This document shows positions 1 to 10,566 of a stretch of 64,000 bases of DNA, in pieces. Made by a program: the position numbers and the translations under genes. The stretch is from Hydractinia symbiolongicarpus (Eukaryota > Cnidaria > Hydrozoa > Anthoathecata > Hydractiniidae). The notes beneath the pieces were generated by a model. It saw only the letters and a program-made list of their open reading frames with translations. It searched no databases and was not told the origin of the DNA. The first letter of the stretch is position 1. Each line of letters begins with the position of its first letter. The DNA is taken from assembly GCF_029227915.1 (NCBI RefSeq), contig NC_079878.1, positions 30,159,501-30,223,500 of the forward strand, read 5' to 3'.

Positions 1-813
1 AAGTTTAATCGCCGGCAAACGAAAACCCGCGATTTCTCGTAAATCCCGGGCTTGGCCCGTATAGTCAAAAGTATACAAAGAAAGTACCCAGGGTGTAAAC
101 TCATTTCCCGAACGATTTTTTATATTATTATTTCACCACTAAAACGCATGAGACTTGTAGTTTTCAAAAATCTTTTTATTTTTGATGAGACGCTTAATGA
201 AAGAGGTTTAATCGCCGGCAAACGAAAACCCGCGATTTCCCGTAAATCCCGGGCTTGGCCCGTATAGTCAAAAGTATACAAAGAATGTACCCAGGAAGTA
301 AACTCATTTCCCGAACGATTTTTTAATTTATTTTTTCACCACTAAAACGCATGAGACTTGTAGTTTTCAAAAATGTTTTCATTTTTGATGAGACGCTTAA
401 TGAAAGAGGTTTAATCGCCGGCAAACGAAAACCCGCGATTTCTCGTAAATCCCGGGCTTGGCCCGTATAGTCAAAAGTATACAAAGAAAGTACCCAGGGT
501 GTAAACTCATTCCCGAACGATTTTTTATATTATTATTTCACCACTAAAACGCATGAGACTTGTAGTTTTCAAAAATCTTTTCATTTTTGATGAGACGCTT
601 AATGAAAGAGGTTTAATCACCGGCAAACGAAAACCCGCGATTTCCCGTAAATCCCGGGCTTGGCCCGTATAGTCAAAAGTATACAAAGAAAGTACCCAGG
701 AAGTAAACTCATTTCCCGAACGATTTTTTAATTTATTTTTTCACCACTAAAACGCATGAGACTTGTAGTTTTCAAAAATGTTTTCATTTTTGATGAGACG
801 CTTAATGAAAGAG
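1..813 (+). repeat. Monomer module shared with 11.2-12.6 kb
   Basis: Four monomers start at 3, 206, 409 and 611. They alternate the TATATTATTATTTCACC / AAAATCTTTT type with the TAATTTATTTTTTCACC type. The order continues into the next block, and bases 1-1,421 as a whole match about 11,198-12,619 at an offset of 11,197-11,198 bp. The same two-monomer module recurs near 2,436, 6,385, 9,779 and 10,388. This indicates long-range reuse of a module rather than a simple ladder of one monomer. Confidence 0.8.
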
Positions 814-3652
814 GTTTAATCGCCGGCAAACGAAATCCCGCGATTTCCCGTAAATCCCGGGCTTGACCCGTATAGTCGAATGTATACAAAGAAAGTACCC
901 AGGGAGTAAACTCATTTCCCAAACGATTTTTTAAATTTTTTTTTCACCACTAAAACGCTTGAGACTTTTAGTTTTTAAAAATGTTTTCATTTTTAATGAG
1001 ACGCTGAATAAAAGAAGTTTAATCGCCGGCAAACTAAAACCCGCGACTTCCCGTAAATCCGGACTCGGCCGGTATAGTCAAAAGTATACGAAGAAAGTAC
1101 CCAGGGAGTAAACTCATTTCCCGAACGATTTTTTAAATTATTATTTCACCACTAAAGCCCATGAGACTTGTAGTTTTTAAAAATGTTTTCATTTTTGATG
1201 AGACGCTGAACAAAAGAAGTTTAATCGCCGGCAAACGAAAACACGCGACTTCCCGTAAATCCCGGACTTGGCCCGTATAGGCAAAAGTATACAAAGAAAG
1301 TACCCAGGGTGTAAACTCATTTCCCGAACGATTTTTTAAATTATTATTTCACCACTAAAACGCACGAGACTTGTATTTTTCAAAAATGTGTTCATTTTTG
1401 ATAAGACGCTTAATGAAATAGTTTTAATCGCCGGCAAACGAAAACCCGCGATTTCCCGTAAATCCCGGGCTTGGCCCGTATAGTCAAATGTATACAAAGA
1501 AAGTACCCTGTGAGTAAACTCATTTCCAGAACGATTTTTTAAATTATTTTTTCACCACTAAAACGCATAAGACTTGTAGTTTTCAAAAATGTTTTCATTT
1601 TTGATGAGACCCTGAATAAAAGAGGTTTAATCGCCGGCAAACGAAATCCCGCGATTTCCCGTAAATCCCGGGCTTGACCCGTATAGTCGAATGTATACAA
1701 AGAAAGTACCCAGGGAGTAAACTCATTTCCCGAACGATTTTTTAAATTTTTTTTTCACCACTAAAACGCTTGAGACTTTTAGTTTTTAAAAATGTTTTCA
1801 TTATTAATGAGACGCTGAATAAAAGAAGTTTAATCGCCGGCAAACGAAAACCCGCGACTTCCCGTAAATCCGGACTCGGCCCGTATAGTCAAAAGTATAC
1901 AAAGAAAGTACCCAGGGAGTAAACTCATTTCCCGAACGATTTTTTAAATTATTATTTCACCACTAAAGCCCATGAGACTTGTAGTTTTTAAAAATGTTTT
2001 CATTTTTGGTGAGACGCTGAGTAAAAGAAGTTTAATCGCCGGCAAACGAAAACCCGCGACTTCCCGTAAATCCCGGACTCGGCCCGTATAGGCAAAAGTA
2101 TACAAAGAAAGTACCCAGGGTGTAAACTAGTTTCCCGAACGATTTTTTAAATTATTATTTCACCACTAAAACGCACGAGACTTGTATTTTTCAAAAATGT
2201 TTTCATTTTTGATAAGACGCTTAATAAAAGAGGTTTAATCGCCGGCAAACGAAAACCCGCGATTTCCCGTATATCCCGGGCTTGGCCCGTATAGTCGAAT
2301 GTATACAAAGAAAGTACCCTGTGAGTAAACTCATTTCCAGAACGATTTTTTAAATTATTTTTTCACCACTAAAACGCATAAGACTTGTAGTTTTCAAAAA
2401 TGTTTTCATTTTTGATGAGACGCTGAATAAAAGAAGTTTAATCGCCGGCAAACGAAAACCCGCGATTTCTCGTAAATCCCGGGCTTGGCCCGTATAGTCA
2501 AAAGTATACAAAGAAAGTACCCAAGGTGTAAACTCATTTCCCGAACGATTTTTTATATTATTATTTCACCACTAAAACGCATGAGACTTGTAGTTTTCAA
2601 AAATCTTTTTATTTTTGATGAGACGCTTAATGAAAGAGGTTTAATCGCCGGCAAACGAAAACCCGCGATTTCCCGTAAATCCCGGGCTTGGCCCGTATAG
2701 TCAAAAGTATACAAAGAAAGTACCCAGGAAGTAAACTCATTTCCCGAACGATTTTTTAATTTATTTTTTCAGCACTAAAACGCATGAGACTTGTAGTTTT
2801 CAAAAATGTTTTCATTTTTGATGAGACGCTCAATGAAAGAGGTTTAATCGCCGGCAAACGAAATCCCGCGATTTCCCGTAAATCCCGGGCTTGACCCGTA
2901 TAGTCGAATGTATACAAAGAAAGTACCCAGGGAGTAAACTCATTTCCCAAACGATTTTTTAAATTTTTTTTTCACCACTAAAACGCTTGAGACTTTTAGT
3001 TTTTAAAAATGTTTTCATTTTTAATGAGACGCTGAATAAAAGAAGTTTAATCGCCGGCAAACGAAAACCCGCGACTTCCCGTAAATCCGGACTCGGCCCG
3101 TATAGTCAAAAGTATACGAAGAAAGTACCCAGGGAGTAAACTCATTTCCCGAACGATTTTTTAAATTATTATTTCACCACTAAAGCCCATGAGACTTGTA
3201 GTTTTTAAAAATGTTTTCATTTTTGATGAGACGCTGAACAAAAGAAGTTTAATCGCCGGCAAACGAAAACCCGCGACTTCCCGTAAATCCCGGACTCGGC
3301 CCGTATAGGCAAAAGTATACAAAGAAAGTACCCAGGGTGTAAACTCATTTACCGAACGATTTTTTAAATTATTATTTCACCACTAAAACGCACGAGACTT
3401 GTATTTTTCAAAAATGTGTTCATTTTTGATAAGACGCTTAATGAAACAGTTTTAATCGCCGGCAAACGAAAACCCGCGATTTCCAGTAAATCCCGGGCTT
3501 GGCCCGTATAGTCGAATGTATACAAAGAAAGTACCCTGTGAGTAAACTCATTTCCAGAACGATTTTTTAAATTATTTTTTCACCACTAAAACGCATAAGA
3601 CTTGTAGTTTTCAAAAATGTTTTCATTTTTGATGAGACGCTGAATAAAAGAA
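814..3652 (+). repeat. 811-bp tetramer higher-order repeat, three units
   Basis: Landmarks at 814, 1625, 2436, 2842 and 3653 define three four-monomer units (814-1624, 1625-2435, 2842-3652), each exactly 811 bp. A two-monomer insert lies at 2436-2841. Within a unit the monomers are ordered: GGGCTTGACCC type; CTTGAGACTTTTAG type, followed by a 202-bp step; AAAGCCCATGAG type; and CACGAGACTTGTATTTTTC type. Units 1 and 3 also share private changes such as TATACGAAG (near 1,090 and 3,117). More units of the same order occur at 12,012-12,822 and 13,026-13,836. Confidence 0.88.
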
Positions 3653-3803
3653 GTTTAATCGCCGGCAAACGAAAACCCGCGATTTCCCATAAATCCCGGG
3701 CTTGGCCCGTATAGTCAAAAGTATACAAAGAAAGTACCCAGGGAGTAAACTCATTTCCCGAACGATTTTTTAAATTTTTTTGATGAGACGCTTAATGAAA
3801 GAG
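3653..3803 (+). repeat. Truncated monomer, 52-bp deletion
   Basis: This unit is 151 bp. The T-run after ACGATTTTTTAAA joins directly to TTTTGATGAGACG at about 3,774-3,781, so the CACCACTAAAACGCATGAG box and the left arm of the stem-loop are gone. Both sides of the join are T-runs, which fits slippage or annealing at short homology. The join coincides with the left edge of the following 3.4-kb duplication. Confidence 0.9.
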
Positions 3804-4411
3804 GTTTAATCGCCGGCAAACGAAATCCCGCGACTTCCCGTAAATCCTGGACTCGGCCCGTATAGGCGAAAGTATACAAAGAAAGTACCCAGGGTGTAAA
3901 CTCATTTCCCAAACGATTTTTTAAATTATTATTTCACCACTAAAACGCACGAGACTTGTAGTTTTCAAAAATGTTTTCATTTTTGATAAGACGCTTAATG
4001 AAAGAGGTTTAATCGCCGGCAAACAAAAACCCGCGATTTCCCGTAAATCCCGGGCTTGGCCCGTATAGTCGAATGTATACAAAGAAAGTACCCTGTGAGT
4101 AAACTCATTTCCCGAACGATTTTTTAAATTTTTTTTTCACCACTAAAAGGCTTGAGACTTGTAGTTTTTAAAAATGTTTTCATTTTTGATGAGACGCTGA
4201 ATAAAAGAAGTTTAATCGCCGGCAAACGAAAACCCGCGACTTCCCGTAAATCCGGACTCGGCCCGTATAGTCAAAAGTATACAAAGAAAGTACCCAGGGA
4301 GTAAACTCATTTCCCGAACGATTTTTTAAATTATTATTTCACCACTAAAGCCCATGAAACTTGTAGTTTTTGAAAATGTTTTCATTTTTGATGAGACGCT
4401 GAATAAAAGAA

Positions 4412-4561
4412 GTTTAATCGCCGGCAAACGAAAACCCGCGACTTCCCGTAAATCCTGGAGTCGGCCTGTATAGGCAAAAGTATACAATTCACCACTCAAA
4501 CGCATGAGACTTGTAGTTTTAAAAAATGTTTTTATTTTTGATGAGACGCTTAATGAAAGAG
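4412..4561 (+). repeat. Truncated monomer, 53-bp deletion (copy 1)
   Basis: The unit is 150 bp. AGTATACAA joins TTCACCACTC at about 4,486-4,489, so everything from AGAAAGTACCC through the T/A-rich run is missing. The same join occurs at 7,805-7,954. It marks the duplication and explains why the duplicated length is not a whole number of monomers. Confidence 0.92.
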
Positions 4562-6813
4562 GTTTAATCGCCGGCAAACGAAAACCCGCGATTTCCCGTA
4601 AATCCCGGGCTTGGCCCGTATAGTCAAAAGTATACAAAGAAAGTACCCAGGAAGTAAACTCATTTCCCGAACGATTTTTTAATTTATTTTTTCACCACTA
4701 AAACGCATGAGACTTGTAGTTTTCAAAAATGTTTTCATTTTTGATGAGACGCTTAATAAAAGAGGTTTAATCGCCGGCAAACGGAATCCCGCGATTTCCC
4801 GTAAATCCCGGGCTTGACCCGTATAGTCGAATGTATACAAAGAAAGTACCCAGGGAGTAAACTCATTTCCCGAACGATTTTTTAAATTTTTTTTCACCAC
4901 TAAAACGCTTGAGACTTTTAGTTTTTAAAAATGTTTTCATTTTTAATGAGACGCTGAATAAAAGAAGTTTAATCGCCGGGAAACGAAAACCCGCGACTTG
5001 CCGTAAATCCGGACTCGGCCCGTATAGTCAAAAGTATACAAAGAAAGTACCCAGGGAGTAAACTCATTTCCCGAACGATTTTTTAAATTATTATTTCACC
5101 ACTAAAGCCCATGAGACTTGTAGTTTTCAAAAATGTTTTCATTTTTGATAAGAAGCTTAATGAAAGAGGTTTAATCGCCGGCAAACGAAAACCCGCGGTT
5201 TCCTGTAAATCCCGGGCTTGGCCCGTATAGTCGAATGTATACAAAGAAAGTACCCTGTGAGTAAACTCATTTCCCGAACGATTTTTTAAATTTTTTTTTC
5301 ACCACTAAAACGCTTGAGACTTGTAGTTTTTAAAAATGTTTTCATTTTTGATGAGACGCTGAATAAAAGAAGTTTAATCGCCAACAAACAAAACCCGCGA
5401 CTTCCCGTAAATCCTGGACTCGGCCTGTATAGGCAAAAGTATACAAAGAAAGTACCCAGGGTGTAAACTCATTTCCCGAACGATTTTTTAAATTATTATT
5501 TCACCACTAAAACGCATGAGACTTGTAGTTTTCAAAAATCTTTTTATTTTTGATGAGACGCTTAATAAAAGAGGTTTAATCGCCGGCAAACGAAATCCCG
5601 CGATTTCCCGTAAACTCCGGGCTTGACCCGTATAGTCGAATGTATACAAAGAAAGTACCCAGGGAGTAAACTCATTTCCCGAACGATTTTTTTAAATTTT
5701 TTTTCACCACTAAAACGCTTGAGACTTTTAGTTTTTAAAAATGTTTTCATTTTTAATGAGACGCTGAATAAAAGAAGTTTAATCGCCGGCAAACGAAAAC
5801 CCGCGACTTCCCGTAAATCGGGACTCGGCCCGTATAGTCAAAAGTATACAAAGAAAGTACCCAGGGAGTAAACTCATTTCCCGAACGATTTTTTAAATTA
5901 TTATTTCACCACTAAAGCCCATGAGACTTGTAGTTTTTAAAAATGTTTTCATTTTTGATGAGACGCTCAATAAAAGAAGTTTAATCGCCGGCAAACGAAA
6001 ACCCGCGACTTCCCGTAAATCCCGGACTCGGCCCGTATAGGCAAAAGTATACAAAGAAAGTACCCAGGGTGTAAACTCATTTCCCGAACGATTTTTTAAA
6101 TTATTATTTCACCACTAAAACGCACGAGACTTGTATTTTTCAAAAATGTTTTCATTTTTGATAAGACGCTTAATGAAAGAGGTTTAATCGCCGGCAAACG
6201 AAAACCCGCGATTTCCCGTATATCCCGGGCTTGGCCCGTATAGTCGAATGTATACAAAGAAAGTACCCTGTGAGTAAACTCATTTCCAGAACGATTTTTT
6301 AAATTATTTTTTCACCACTAAAACGCATAACACTTGTAGTTTTCAAAAATGTTTTCATTTTTGATGAGACGCTGAATAAAAGAAGTTTAATCGCCGGCAA
6401 ACGAAAACCCGCGATTTCTCGTAAATCCCGGGCTTGGCCCGTATAGTCAAAAGTATACAAAGAAAGTACCCAGGGTGTAAACTCATTTCCCGAACGATTT
6501 TTTATATTATTATTTCACCACTAAAACGCATGAGACTTGTAGTTTTCAAAAATCTTTTTATTTTTGATGAGACGCTTAATGAAAGAGGTTTAATCGCCGG
6601 CAAACGAAAACCCGCGATTTCCCGTAAATCCCGGGCTTGGCCCGTATAGTCAAAAGTATACAAAGAAAGTACCCAGGAAGTAAACTCATTTCCCGAACGA
6701 TTTTTTAATTTATTTTTTCACCACTAAAACGCATGAGTCTTGTAGTTTTCAAAAATGTTTTCATTTTTGATGAGACGCTTAATGAAAGAGGTTTAATCGC
6801 CGGCAAACGAAAA

Positions 6814-6846
6814 CCCGCGATTTCCCGTAAATCCCGGGCTTGGCCC
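6814..6846. other. GC-rich monomer core with four CCC tracts (possible i-motif/G4)
   Basis: Four CCC tracts lie at 6814-6816, 6824-6826, 6833-6835 and 6844-6846. The minus strand therefore reads G3-N8-G3-N6-G3-N7-G3, a relaxed G-quadruplex pattern with one loop longer than seven. The plus strand could form an i-motif. The same DNA also holds an imperfect inverted repeat: CCCGCGATTT (6814-6823) and AAATCCCGGG (6829-6838) pair at 9 of 10 positions across a 5-base spacer. CGGGC-TTG-GCCCG (6835-6847) is a third possible stem. The core recurs once per monomer, with the fourth tract sometimes lost. Whether any of these structures forms is not shown by sequence. Confidence 0.5.
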
Positions 6847-6951
6847 GTATAGTCAAAAGTATACAAAGAAAGTACCCAGGAAGTAAACTCATTTCCCGAA
6901 CGATTTTTTAATTTATTTTTTCACCACTAAAACGCATGAGACTTGTAGTTT

Positions 6952-6973
6952 TCAAAAATGTTTTCATTTTTGA
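6952..6973. other. Conserved 9-bp stem-loop in the monomer
   Basis: TCAAAAATG (6952-6960), a TTTT loop (6961-6964) and CATTTTTGA (6965-6973) form a perfect inverted repeat. It recurs in most monomers, for example at 367-388. Two alternative versions keep the pairing. TTAAAAATG with CATTTTTGA has a T-G wobble (1177-1198). TTAAAAATG with CATTTTTAA is fully paired (975-996). Some units replace the loop-closing G or C (AAAATCTTTTTATTTTTG near 166-183) and keep only eight pairs. It could be a DNA cruciform or an RNA hairpin if the array is transcribed. No function is shown. Confidence 0.6.
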
Positions 6974-7804
6974 TGAGACGCTTAATGAAAGAGGTTTAAT
7001 CGCCGGCAAACGAAAACCCGCGATTTCTCGTAAACCCCGGGCTTGGCCCGTATAGTCAAAAGTATACAAAGAAAGTACCCAGGGTGTAAACTCATTTCCC
7101 GAACGATTTTTTATATTATTATTTCACCACTAAAACGCATGAGACTTGTAGTTTTCAAAAATCTTTTTATTTTTGATGAGACGCTTAATGAAAGAGGTTT
7201 AATCGCCGGCAAACGAAATCCCGCGACTTCCCGTAAATCCTGGACTCGGCCCGTATAGGCGAAAGTATACAAAGAAAGTACCCAGGGTGTAAACTCATTT
7301 CCCAAACGATTTTTTAAATTATTATTTCACCACTAAAACGCACGAGACTTGTAGTTTTCAAAAATGTTTTCATTTTTGATAAGACGCTTAATGAAAGAGG
7401 TTTAATCGCCGGCAAACAAAAACCCGCGATTTCCCGTAAATCCCGGGCTTGGCCCGTATAGTCGAATGTATACAAAGAAAGTACCCTGTGAGTAAACTCA
7501 TTTCCCGAACGATTTTTTAAATTTTTTTTTCACCACTAAAAGGCTTGAGACTTGTAGTTTTTAAAAATGTTTTCATTTTTGATGAGACGCTGAATAAAAG
7601 AAGTTTAATCGCCGGCAAACGAAAACCCGCGACTTCCCGTAAATCCGGACTCGGCCCGTATAGTCAAAAGTATACAAAGAAAGTACCCAGGGAGTAAACT
7701 CATTTCCCGAACGATTTTTTAAATTATTATTTCACCACTAAAGCCCATGAAACTTGTAGTTTTTGAAAATGTTTTCATTTTTGATGAGACGCTGAATAAA
7801 AGAA

Positions 7805-7954
7805 GTTTAATCGCCGGCAAACGAAAACCCGCGACTTCCCGTAAATCCTGGAGTCGGCCTGTATAGGCAAAAGTATACAATTCACCACTCAAACGCATGA
7901 GACTTGTAGTTTTAAAAAATGTTTTTATTTTTGATGAGACGCTTAATGAAAGAG
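7805..7954 (+). repeat. Truncated monomer, 53-bp deletion (copy 2)
   Basis: Same join as in the 4,412 unit: AGTATACAA runs straight into TTCACCACTC at about 7,879-7,882. The deletion came before the 3.4-kb duplication, since both copies carry it. Confidence 0.92.
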
Positions 7955-8810
7955 GTTTAATCGCCGGCAAACGAAAACCCGCGATTTCCCGTAAATCCCG
8001 GGCTTGGCCCGTATAGTCAAAAGTATACAAAGAAAGTACCCAGGAAGTAAACTCATTTCCCGAACGATTTTTTAATTTATTTTTTCACCACTAAAACGCA
8101 TGAGACTTGTAGTTTTCAAAAATGTTTTCATTTTTGATGAGACGCTTAATAAAAGAGGTTTAATCGCCGGCAAACGGAATCCCGCGATTTCCCGTAAATC
8201 CCGGGCTTGACCCGTATAGTCGAATGTATACAAAGAAAGTACCCAGGGAGTAAACTCATTTCCCGAACGATTTTTTAAATTTTTTTTCACCACTAAAACG
8301 CTTGAGACTTTTAGTTTTTAAAAATGTTTTCATTTTTAATGAGACGCTGAATAAAAGAAGTTTAATCGCCGGGAAACGAAAACCCGCGACTTGCCGTAAA
8401 TCCGGACTCGGCCCGTATAGTCAAAAGTATACAAAGAAAGTACCCAGGGAGTAAACTCATTTCCCGAACGTTTTTTTAAATTATTATTTCACCACTAAAG
8501 CCCATGAGACTTGTAGTTTTCAAAAATGTTTTCATTTTTGATAAGAAGCTTAATGAAAGAGGTTTAATCGCCGGCAAACGAAAACCCGCGGTTTCCTGTA
8601 AATCCCGGGCTTGGCCCGTATAGTCGAATGTATACAAAGAAAGTACCCTGTGAGTAAACTCATTTCCCGAACGATTTTTTAAATTTTTTTTTCACCACTA
8701 AAACGCTTGAGACTTGTAGTTTTTAAAAATGTTTTCATTTTTGATGAGACGCTGAATAAAAGAAGTTTAATCGCCAACAAACAAAACCCGCGACTTCCCG
8801 TAAATCCTGG

Positions 8811-8834
8811 ACTTTTGCCTGTATAGGCAAAAGT
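8811..8834. repeat. Perfect 10-bp inverted repeat made by local sequence replacement
   Basis: ACTTTTGCCT (8811-8820), GTAT (8821-8824) and AGGCAAAAGT (8825-8834) form a perfect inverted repeat. The matching site in duplication copy 1 reads ACTCGGCCT (5418-5426), GTAT, AGGCAAAAGT (5431-5440), so only the part next to the loop pairs. The change from CTCGG to CTTTTG, a gain of one base, is exactly what copying the right arm would give. Confidence 0.85.
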
Positions 8835-10566
8835 ATACAAAGAAAGTACCCAGGGTGTAAACTCATTTCCCGAACGATTTTTTAAATTATTATTTCACCA
8901 CTAAAACGCATGAGACTTGTAGTTTTCAAAAATCTTTTTATTTTTGATGAGACGCTTAATAAAAGAGGTTTAATCGCCGGCAAACGAAATCCCGCGATTT
9001 CCCGTAAACTCCGGGCTTGACCCGTATAGTCGAATGTATACAAAGAAAGTACCCAGGGAGTAAACTCATTTCCCGAACGATTTTTTTAAATTTTTTTTCA
9101 CCACTAAAACGCTTGAGACTTTTAGTTTTTAAAAATGTTTTCATTTTTAATGAGACGCTGAATAAAAGAAGTTTAATCGCCGGCAAACGAAAACCCGCGA
9201 CTTCCCGTAAATCGGGACTCGGCCCGTATAGTCAAAAGTATACAAAGAAAGTACCCAGGGAGTAAACTCATTTCCCGAACGATTTTTTAAATTATTATTT
9301 CACCACTAAAGCCCATGAGACTTGTAGTTTTTAAAAATGTTTTCATTTTTGATGAGACGCTCAATAAAAGAAGTTTAATCGCCGGCAAACGAAAACCCGC
9401 GACTTCCCGTAAATCCCGGACTCGGCCCGTATAGGCAAAAGTATACAAAGAAAGTACCCAGGGTGTAAACTCATTTCCCGAACGATTTTTTAAATTATTA
9501 TTTCACCACTAAAACGCACGAGACTTGTATTTTTCAAAAATGTTTTCATTTTTGATAAGACGCTTAATGAAAGAGGTTTAATCGCCGGCAAACGAAAACC
9601 CGCGATTTCCCGTATATCCCGGGCTTGGCCCGTATAGTCGAATGTATACAAAGAAAGTACCCTGTGAGTAAACTCATTTCCAGAACGATTTTTTAAATTA
9701 TTTTTTCACCACTAAAACGCATAACACTTGTAGTTTTCAAAAATGTTTTCATTTTTGATGAGATGCTGAATAAAAGAAGTTTAATCGCCGGCAAACGAAA
9801 ACCCGCGATTTCTCGTAAATCCCGGGCTTGGCCCGTATAGTCAAAAGTATACAAAGAAAGTACCCAGGGTGTAAACTCATTTCCCGAACGATTTTTTATA
9901 TTATTATTTCACCACCAAAACGCATGAGACTTGTAGTTTTCAAAAATCTTTTTATTTTTGATGAGACGCTTAATGAAAGAGGTTTAATCGCCGGCAAACG
10001 AAAACCCGCGATTTCCCGTAAATCCCGGGCTTGGCCCGTATAGTCAAAAGTATACAAAGAAAGTACCCAGGAAGTAAACTCATTTCCCGAACGATTTTTT
10101 AATTTATTTTTTCACCACTAAAACGCATGAGTCTTGTAGTTTTCAAAAATGTTTTCATTTTTGATGAGACGCTTAATGAAAGAGGTTTAATCGCCGGCAA
10201 ACGAAAACCCGCGATTTCCCGTAAATCCCGGGCTTGGCCCGTATAGTCAAAAGTATACAAAGAAAGTACCCAGGAAGTAAACTCATTTCCCGAACGATTT
10301 TTTAATTTATTTTTTCACCACTAAAACGCATGAGACTTGTAGTTTTCAAAAATGTTTTCATTTTTGATGAGACGCTTAATGAAAGAGGTTTAATCGCCGG
10401 CAAACGAAAACCCGCGATTTCTCGTAAATCCCGGGCTTGGCCCGTATAGTCAAAAGTATACAAAGAAAGTACCCAGGGTGTAAACTCATTTCCCGAACGA
10501 TTTTTTATATTATTATTTCACCACTAAAACGCATGAGACTTGTAGTTTTCAAAAATCTTTTTATTT

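Larger units (their letters stand above)
6791..6993 (+). repeat. Reference 203-bp monomer
   Basis: I use this unit to describe the monomer. It has 77 G+C of 203 bases (38%), but the first 60 bases are about 55% GC and the rest about 31%. It holds 12 CpG sites, against about 7 expected from its C and G content. In order it contains: GCCGGC; four CCC tracts (6814-6846); the pair GTATA/TATAC (6847-6851, 6860-6864); the stretch AAAGTACCCAGG; a T/A-rich run (6903-6920); CACCACTAAAACGCATGAG; a 9-bp stem-loop (6952-6973); and GATGAGACGCTTAATGAAAG. Two main linked haplotypes run through the array. One has GGGCTTGG, usually GTCGAATG, and TAATGAAAGAGG. The other has GACTCGG, GTCAAAAG and GAATAAAAGAAG. 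Confidence 0.95.
3781..7173 (+). repeat. 3,393-bp tandem duplication, copy 1
   Basis: The block spans 17 monomers, one of them shortened by 53 bp. It is repeated immediately at 7,174-10,566. Landmarks match at a constant offset of 3,393 up to about 5,420 and 3,394 after it. Private markers shared with copy 2 include CTAAAAGGCTTGAG (4,143; 7,536), GCCGGGAAACG (4,974; 8,367) and AGAAGCTTAATG (5,151; 8,544). I saw only about six differences between copies, so the duplication is recent or kept alike by conversion. Confidence 0.93.
7174..10566 (+). repeat. 3,393-bp tandem duplication, copy 2
   Basis: Direct repeat of 3,781-7,173. Differences seen: A to T near 8,471 (AACGTTTTTTTAAA); the GACTCGG to GACTTTTG replacement at 8,811-8,820; ATGCTG for ACGCTG near 9,764; CCACCAAAAC for CCACTAAAAC near 9,916; and a base near 10,424. 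The right edge lies between 10,567 and about 10,620, where the sequence stops matching the start of copy 2. Apart from the 8,811 change all are single-base. Confidence 0.92.

Noticed and set aside
52-267. Recurrent open frame of 71 codons starting at TTG (seen again at 2,485, 6,434, 7,043, 9,828 and elsewhere)
   Set aside because: It repeats with the monomer, has no upstream signal or recognisable domain, starts at a non-ATG codon, and exists only because the monomer has few stops in that frame.
3770-3785. Possible transposon insertion at the 3.78-kb junction
   Set aside because: The join is a plain deletion within a monomer with T-runs on both sides. There is no foreign sequence, terminal repeat or target-site duplication.
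6824-6838. CENP-B-box-like match in the GC core (CCCGTAAATCCCGGG)
   Set aside because: Only six of the nine fixed bases of the TTCGNNNNANNCGGG core agree: both T positions and the A fail. The opposite strand (TTTCGTTTGCCGGCG) keeps TTCG but fails the A and most of CGGG.
6903-6920. T/A-rich run as a promoter or terminator
   Set aside because: Present in every monomer, with variable length and no associated gene or stem-loop. Low-complexity sequence only.
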